Origin: Hsuehochloa calcarea
Lineage: Eukaryota > Streptophyta > Magnoliopsida > Poales > Poaceae
Length of the DNA stretch: 64,000 nucleotides
Assembly (NCBI GenBank): GCA_036346395.1
Contig: CM070596.1
Coordinates: 19,010,177-19,074,176, forward strand
Reading direction: 5' to 3'
The first letter of the stretch is position 1. Every line of letters begins with the position of its first letter. Positions 57,102 through 64,000 of the stretch are shown here, piece after piece. The position numbers and the translations under genes are program-made. The notes beneath the pieces were generated by a model. The model worked only from the letters and a program-made list of their open reading frames with translations, was not told where the DNA came from and ran no database searches.

Positions 57102-60100
57102 CTATAGAGAAAAGGCTAGGGAACTCGGCTTTTAACTCTTCTTCACGTTCCCACGTTGCTTCTCCATACAGTGGTTACTCCTTTGGACTTTGCGAAGCGA
57201 GCGGTCTTGCTTACAGTGCGGCGCTCTGCGACATCTAAAATCTGACAGTGCTCTTTGTATGTGAGATCTTCCTTGATTCAATTGACTCAGCGAGTGCGCT
57301 CTTACGCACACGAAGACACTTCTTGGTGAGAGACATGAAAGACATCATGCACTCACGCTACGTTGCGGTAGCTCAAGCTGATGCGCAACTTCTCCATGGC
57401 GTTCCAAAACCTTGAATGGACCCACATACCTTGGGGCAAGCTTCCCTTTGGTGTGGAATCTCTTAACGCCTCTGGCGGAGTAACTCGAAGATACACAAGA
57501 TCTTACGGTTCAAAGCTAAGGTCACGGCAGCGATTATCGGCATAACTCTTTTTACTGGGTGGGCTATCTTTAACCTCTCTCGATCATAGCAACTTGTTCT
57601 TGACTTCTGAATAATATCGGCCCGAACACTACGTTCATTGTCTCGACCAATTCAGCGGAGTTCTGCAGACACGACCGTCTGAGCTTCAAATGGTGACATC
57701 GCAAGCGGCTTGATAAGCTGTTGTTGTACGAGAATTCGCATACGGCAAACTTTTATCCCAGCGGTAGCATTAGCTAAGGCACGGGCTCTCAACATATCTT
57801 CTAATATCGGTTGACTCTTTGATCATCCATCCATGCGTGGATGATAAGCGATCTTGAAATTCGGATGAGTTCGGGGCTTCATGTAGACTCGCGAAGCGAG
57901 AGGTGAATTGAGATCCTCGATCGACACTATCTTCTTAGGCACCGTGCGGTCGAGCGATTTTGACATATACAATTCCACCAAGCGGTCTCACGAGTAAGTG
58001 GTCTTAGCGGTAAGAAATGGGCAACCTTAGTTAAGCGATCCACTATTACCCAAATCGAATCATAACTTTGATTGAGTCTTGGGTAATCCGGTAATAAAAT
58101 CCATCCGATCTCTTCCCCTTCCATTACGGTATCTTGACGGTTGTAGCAATCCTGTTGGTCTCGATGTTCGGCCTTTACTTTCGACACCGTCGCATAAGGC
58201 AGCGAACTCTGCGGCGTCTCGCTTTAAGTTTGGCCACAAAACTTATTCTTAACATCTGATACATCTTAGTGCTTCGGGGTGAATTGAATACTTTGAGTCA
58301 TGGGCTTCCTTGAATCGGTTGCCTTAATCCATCCATATCGGTACATAGATCGTCCATTGATCCACAATATATCACGATCATCCACGGTGAAGTCTTTAAA
58401 TTTTCCTTCGACATCTTCTTCTTGAGATCGCAAACTCGAGAATCCTTAGGTTGAGCTTCACGAATCTGTTTCTCGAGTAGATTTGTACTTCAAATTGGCC
58501 ACAAATCCTTAGGAACAACTTCTAGGTGTAGCTTTTGGAATTCCTCCTGAAGTTCAGGGCAAATCTCTTTTGCTTCCAGAGCATTGCAGTAGCTCTTGCG
58601 ACTCAGTGCATCTGCAACTACATTGGCCTTACCAGGATGGTAATGGATTCCAAGGTTATAATCCTTTATTAATTCCAACCATCTTCTCTGTCTCATGTTC
58701 AAATCGGTGAGTGAATATGTACTTGAGGCTCTTATGATGCGTGTAGACTTCACGGCGATTCTGGATGAGATAATGTCGCCAAATCTTCAAAGCATGCACT
58801 CTGACTAATTCCAAATCATGGGTAGGATAATTCTCTTCATGAGGCCTTAATTGCCTTGACGCATAAGCGACAGCTCTTCCTTCTTGCATAAGGACACATC
58901 CTAACCCTTGACGCGAAGCATCATAGTAGATATCAAAATCCGTACTAATATCCAGCAAAACTAGCTTTGAAATTGGGGCTGAAGTCAAACGTTTCTTCAA
59001 TTCTTGAAAACTTTCTTCACAAGTGGGGTCCAAATAAACTTCTTCTCTTTCTTCAACAATTGCGTAAGAGGTTTAGCAATCGTTGAGAACCCTTCAATGA
59101 AACGACGATAGTATCTGCCATTCCCAAGAAACTACGAATTTGAGTAACCGTCTTGGGGTGCTCCCAATTCATTCTGACTTTAACCTTTCGAGGTCAATTG
59201 CTACTCCTTGGTTGTCATTACATGACCGAGAAAATCAACTTTCTTCTTTCAAAAGTCACACTTGCTGAACTTGGCATACAAGCGATGTCCTCTGAGCTTC
59301 TCTAGGATTAATCTCAAATGTCTGTATGTTCTTCTTCCGACCTTGAGTATACCAAAATATCATCAATGAATACTACCACGAACTTATCCAAATATTCCAT
59401 GAATACTTTGTTCATCATGTTCATGAAATAGGCGGGGCATTAGTCAATCCAAAGACATGACTAAAAACTCATAATGTCCATACGGGTTGAGAAAGCGGTC
59501 TTTGGTACATCCTTAGGACAAATCTTCAAGCGATGGTATCACGATCGTAGATCGATCTTAGAGAATACTCGGCTCCTTTCATGCAGTCGAACAAATCATC
59601 TATTACGGGCAATGGGTACTTGTTTTTGATGGTGACTTCGTTGAGAGAGCGATGTCGATACACATTCTCATACTTCCATCTTTCTTCTTGACGAACAAAG
59701 CGGGTGCTCCCCATGGCGACGAACTAGGTCTTACAAAACCTTTCTCCGATAGTTCTTCTATACGCTTCTTCATTTCCACAAGTTCATCGGTGGCATCAGA
59801 GAGGGTCTCTTGGAAATTGGTGCATTCACGGCACTAGATCGATGACAAACTCAATGTCACGGTCGGTGGCATTCTGGTAACTCTTACGGAAATACATCGG
59901 GTAATCTCGACTACAGTCGTCTTCCAAAGCTGTCTTGGTGTTGACTACCAAATGTCCATCACGTCTTGAGGTGGCTAGAAATTCTACTTTCTTTCTGTGG
60001 TATCCTCAATTGTCACGGCTCTTGACCACAATCTAGCACTTGCTTTATGTTTGGATAACCAATCCATACCAAGGATGACATCTATGGTATGAGTGTCTAG

Positions 60101-61500
60101 AACTATTAGGTTGGCTAGAAACTCAACTCCGACTATGAGTAGCCTAGCTCCTAAACATCCAACTTTAGAACTTAGCTCTGCTCGGTATTGGACTAACGAG
60201 TATGCTTAAGATGCATAACTTCCAATTTGTTCTTAGTTGCAAAATTCCGAAACAAGCGAATCGAAGCTCGAATCAAGCAGGCGATGCAGTCTTGAATTTA
60301 CTAGGAACTTACCCGATTACAACGTCGGGTGCTTCTTGGGCTCCTTCGAGTGGCGTGGTTGACACGGACCTCGACCAGCGATGGCGGTGCTCCTCCGGAT
60401 TGACGGTAGCTTGAGAAGTTCCTTGATGGTTGCCTTGTACTAGCGTCTTGGTGGTGTGTTCCCAAGGTTGAAGCGTCTTTGGAGTGATAGTCCCCTCTGC
60501 GGACATCGGTTGGCGAAATGCCTGGTGACGGCGAGGTAAAGCAAACTCTGGTTGTATTACGTGGGTTGCTTCTTGGATTGGGGTTGGTAGTGCGGGGTTG
60601 CGAAAGTTACGAGCAATCGGGCGAGTCTTGAAGTTGGTGCGGGTGGTGCAGCGAGTGCGTGGTGGAAAGCGGCTAAAGCTGCGGTGGAATCATTCTTGCC
60701 CTCGGTGGGGTTGGTGACTTCCTTCTTTGAGCCATTCTGCGCTACGATGATCTTCCAATTCCTTGCGCTTATCCTCTAGAATCAAAGCCTTGTTGATCAA
60801 CTCTTGAAAATCGAGAAAAGGTGTGGGCGATCAAGTTGACTTGAAGTCCGGTGTTCAATCCTTTGACGACTCTTACGAGCCTTGTCGGTGGCGACATCTT
60901 CTGCGACATATCGAGCAAGTTGAGAGAATTTGTTGAGGTAGTCGATCAGCGACATTCCTCCTTGCTTGAGAGCACGAATTCATCCTTCTTGAGATCCATA
61001 ATTCCTTACGGTACATGATCTTGGTGGCGGTTGTGAACTCTTCCCAAGTAATATCTTGCGGCGTTCCATGCGGCGCACGAAGTTTTCCACCATTCGGCGG
61101 CAATGCCTTCCATCGATGCGAGTCGTGCAGAACTTTTCATGATCGTTGCATTGAGTGATCGCGATTTTCTCTCAATAACACGAAGCCAATCATCGACTTC
61201 TCTTGGTGAGACATGTCGAGAAAAGGTTGGTGGGCGGGTCCTCATAAACTCCGCCAACTTGGATGATCCATTGTGACCATGAGCAGCGGGGCTCCATTGT
61301 GATCTTGATTGTTGTTGCTACGGTTATTCATAGCTTGCATCGATTCATCATGGTGTACATCGGTGGGTTTGGTGTCATGAATGCTCCAAAATTCTGAGAT
61401 CGATGAAGGTGCTTGTGGTGGAAGCGCCTGCGGGGATTTGCTCCGTCCTTACGATCTTTGGAGTATCGGAACCACTTGCGCGACTTGAGATGCGAACCAT
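57102..61500 (-). pseudogene. gag-pol: gag-pol of element B
   Basis: Gag would start at the ATG at 61,500, matching 19,876 of element A. The long gag frame of A is broken early, with EFMRTRPPTFSRHVSP at 61,257. Reverse transcriptase pieces are at 59,526-59,714 (EVTIKNKYPLPVIDDLFD) and a FIDDILVYS match near 59,365. RNase H is well kept at 58,656-59,033 (DIYYDASRQGLGCVLMQEGR, EENYPTHDLELV), and NVVADALSRKSY is near 58,620. Integrase VIVDRLTKVAHFLP is near 58,040. Chromodomain traces run to a stop at 57,102. The frame changes are even denser than in A and again often fall at CAG/CTG. Confidence 0.8.
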
Positions 61501-61777
61501 CTGGTGAATCTCGAGGGTTAGATAAGGTAGCAAGCACGAGATAAGTTGTAGAACTAAGCGGGGTAGGTAAAACCCAACAACATATTTTAAGAAAGCTCAA
61601 CTAAAACTCTTATATTGATTAAGATAATAGTATGGCTTGCAACAAATGCCTAAGGGCCTTTGCGGCTCATACTTGCACACAAAAATAAGGGCGAATTTAA
61701 GCACACCAAACTACCGCCTAAAGGCGACTCAAGACATAAAGCGGCTAAGCACGAAACAACGCGAGCAGACTACTCAA

Positions 61778-62512
61778 TCAAATAGCCTCCATGACCTTGG
61801 CGGTGCTCCGCCTCTTGTAGACACTGAAAGTGGTGGCATCCTTGCAAGCCCGATCACGATGTCCGGGGATGGTGCAACAGGAGGCGGTGTCCCCAGTGCA
61901 GTCTTCTTGGTGCTTCAGCTCTGCTGCCTCTGCTTGGCTCTTACAGTTCGGTAGGTCCATCGACTTCTTACAGGTCTTCCTCTTGATGTCTTCTTCGTGT
62001 CGTCCATAAGAGTTTCTTCTAATATGGCGATCCTTTCTTGACTCTCGAAGAGTCTCATAGAGTACACTCCAACTCTGTGGCGGCTAACTCCAACGATTCC
62101 TCTGACGGTGGCGAATCGGGCGAGATGCACGCGGCGGTGGCGTTGTCTTCTCCTTCAGTAGGCGGAAAGCGTGCGGCAAGATCCACGTCGAAAGTGCGGG
62201 GATGATAACGAAAAGCGTGTCATGAAGCTCTCGAGTAGATGTTGCAGATCCTCGGGATGGCAAGGCGTGAAGACTCTGGATTGCTTCAATCCAAATACTC
62301 CTTCGAAGTGAGATGTTCGATGGTTTGCTTGCCTTGGTGTTACGCTGGCGTAGAGCGGTCAAATGGCGAGATCACTCCACGATCTCGGCCGTTCACAATC
62401 CAAGCAACGCCACGGTACAATGGACGATCAGAACCCTCCAAGTACTTGTAGCAACTTCCAAAGCTCGTGGCAAGTCCTCCCTTACGCTCTCCATAACTCG
62501 AAGGCGAGGCAT
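61778..62512 (-). pseudogene. Upstream ORF of element B
   Basis: This is the counterpart of 20,156-20,904 in element A. It opens at an ATG at 62,512, followed by SYGERKGGL and DRPLYRGVAWIVNGRDRGV, and ends MEAI-stop at 61,778. Several frame changes split the middle. Keeping the same start and end in both copies supports that the ORF is a real part of the family. Confidence 0.6.
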
Positions 62513-62706
62513 CATCCAAGATGGACAAGGATATGAAAACAACTTTAAGCAATGGGGAGAGAAAGAATTTGTGATAGTTGAGTCAAGAGAGACATGAGAT
62601 GAGTTAAGGAGTTCAATTAATCTTGTAAGTTAATTTTGCTTTAGAAAATAGTTTGGACTCACTAAGAGCGACCAATCTAACTAGGGTCAAGACCTACGAC
62701 AAGTAT

Positions 62707-62718
62707 GGCTCGATACCA
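62707..62718 (-). other. Primer binding site of element B
   Basis: The minus strand reads TGGTATCGAGCC four bases inside the 5' LTR, the same form as in element A. Confidence 0.8.
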
Positions 62719-62722
62719 CCTC

Positions 62723-64000
62723 TGTCGGGACCCAAATATGCAAATCTGGACCCTCTGTGTATTGCACTAGTCGGGATCACGCTAGTGCACACAGTGTCAA
62801 CATTGATGAAATATCACATCCATACAACGAATATAAGAATAAGCGAGTACTTTAAATAACAAATAAGCTGTTGGGACCTTATGGTGAGTTTTACATTTAT
62901 TAAGCCATGCAAAGTGACAATAAAGAAATAAGCTGCGTGAAGCGAAATAAACTCGGTGGCTCCCATCAATTTACCACGAACAATGGCGGGATCAAGACCC
63001 TAACGTTCAACCTTCGTAGAACTCTTCTTCAAAAGCGGTGACGACTCCTCCATACATTGATTTGTTTAGCAAGAGTGAGTACACACCGTACTACGCAAGT
63101 CATACCACAGAATGCATTTATACATGATGGCTTATTCCAAAGAAATGGCTTACGTGGTTATTTTGCGAAATGCAACATTTGCAATTGAATACAACAATAG
63201 ATTGAAAGCATAATTCAAAACAATTAGACAATAATAAGTTAACAATTGATTTCACAAAGGACACAGTCTAATCAAGTTCTTTCACACAATTTGAACAAGT
63301 TATCTCACACTGGTGACCCTTCCCAATTGTTTTATGAAAATCTACCCCTCGTGTGAAATTCGAGCATGTCCATAAGCAGGACGCGGCTATTCGAATAGAT
63401 TGGTTTAAACACTCTGCGAGTTTGTACACTTTACCCACGATGAAATCAACCGGATCGAGTTGATCACAACAAAACCTTCAGAGACTTCATCTCAAACAAT
63501 GACACTCCTAGTGTGCTTTCTCGCTAGTCAATTTGTACACCTGACCCTTGGAGCGACACGCACCATTGGGCGAGGATCGTGAGCGAATCCGCATGATGTG
63601 ACATATCACACCTCCGACCCATCACACGGCTTAAATACAACTGAGTTGTCAATGTCAAGGCTCCATAACTTACTAAGTCAAGCCCAGTCCATACTAGGCA
63701 TGTGGTCATACAGTAAGGCCCAGTTCAATGGCGCACAAAGTTAAGTCTTTAATTGACTAAGGCAAGACTTCCGGTTTACCCAAATCACAAAGTTTAATAA
63801 GCACACGGCTCCACCATTCACACAGAATCCACCACTTGCCTCGGTCTAAATCTTTTCCCACCTGTTGATTAAGTGCAACACATGCCATCAACGAGTAATA
63901 GCACCAAGACACACAGATTCATCACACAGTTCCATAATCACTTAGTCAAGTTTATAATTGCAACTCACATGAAATGATGACTCGTGGCATGGCTAAGCAG
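62723..64000 (-). repeat. 5' LTR of element B, cut by the window end
   Basis: It matches 53,944 onward from TGTCGGGACCC. Only the first 1,278 bases are inside the window, so the core and far end cannot be read. Confidence 0.85.

Larger units (their letters stand above)
53944..64000 (-). mobile_element. Chromovirus-type Ty3/Gypsy element B, second copy of the A family
   Basis: The layout is the same as element A: LTR, purine tract, chromodomain, integrase, RNase H, reverse transcriptase, protease, gag, upstream ORF, primer binding site and LTR, all on the minus strand. It begins TGTCGGGACCC at 53,944, directly after the CACTA pseudogene. The left target-site copy would be GAAGG (53,939-53,943); its partner is outside the window. 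It is more damaged than A, and the GC-rich centre of its LTR differs from that of A. Confidence 0.88.

Overview
This window is plant nuclear DNA from a grass, most likely rice or a close relative. That reading rests on the mix of very long Ty3/Gypsy LTR elements with GC-rich LTR cores, Tourist-like, hAT and CACTA elements, and a monocot-style arabinogalactan-peptide gene with one long intron. About nine tenths of it is transposable elements, many nested inside one another. I see only one gene that looks intact and ordinary: the minus-strand arabinogalactan-peptide gene at 40,914-42,820. All comparisons were made by eye; no search or alignment was run.

Left part (1-34,391), a nest of insertions. 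A Ty3/Gypsy element (before 1 to about 6,788, + strand) sits inside the pol region of a Tat-lineage element. That Tat element resumes at about 6,789 and runs to its 3' LTR at 26,297-27,167. Downstream of pol the Tat element carries a nine-exon gene on the minus strand, with a gypsy-type-transposon domain in the first exon and long coiled coils in the later ones. A chromovirus of about 12 kb (element A, 12,300-24,254, minus strand, TSD ACGTC) has landed in one exon of that antisense gene. The Tat element appears to lie inside an older long LTR whose end is at 34,391. That LTR also holds a solo LTR (27,445-29,176, TSD AGAAG), a hAT-like MITE (29,399-30,175) and a second solo LTR (30,989-33,319, TSD ACCTT). 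The old LTR interrupts a MULE transposase fragment (34,392-35,427, minus strand), which is itself split by a Tourist-like MITE (34,487-34,898, TSD TTA).

Middle part (35,430-43,890), the most gene-like stretch. It holds a tandem-repeat block, a decayed two- or three-exon plus-strand gene with its own TATA box (36,120-36,748), an LTR fragment, several small repeats, and the arabinogalactan-peptide gene.

Right part (43,900-64,000), a second nest. A foldback-type inverted repeat (about 43,910-48,205) contains a 2.7-kb LTR (44,549-47,256). A second LTR of the same family lies inverted at its right edge (48,206-49,910). This LTR holds a 720-bp MITE and a CACTA element (from 49,911). The CACTA transposase pseudogene ends where element B, a second copy of the 12-kb chromovirus family, begins at 53,944 and runs off the window.

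Two themes run through the window. First, the noncoding parts of unrelated LTR elements carry arrays of short dyad-symmetric motifs. The most regular is the GTCGTA/TACGAC array of the Tat element, found in two introns of its antisense gene, upstream of that gene, and in its LTR. Second, copies of the chromovirus family differ from each other mainly at CAG/CTG trinucleotides, which often read as CG or CGG. This looks more like a sequencing or consensus error at methylated CHG sites than like mutation, so many frameshifts in elements A and B may not be real.
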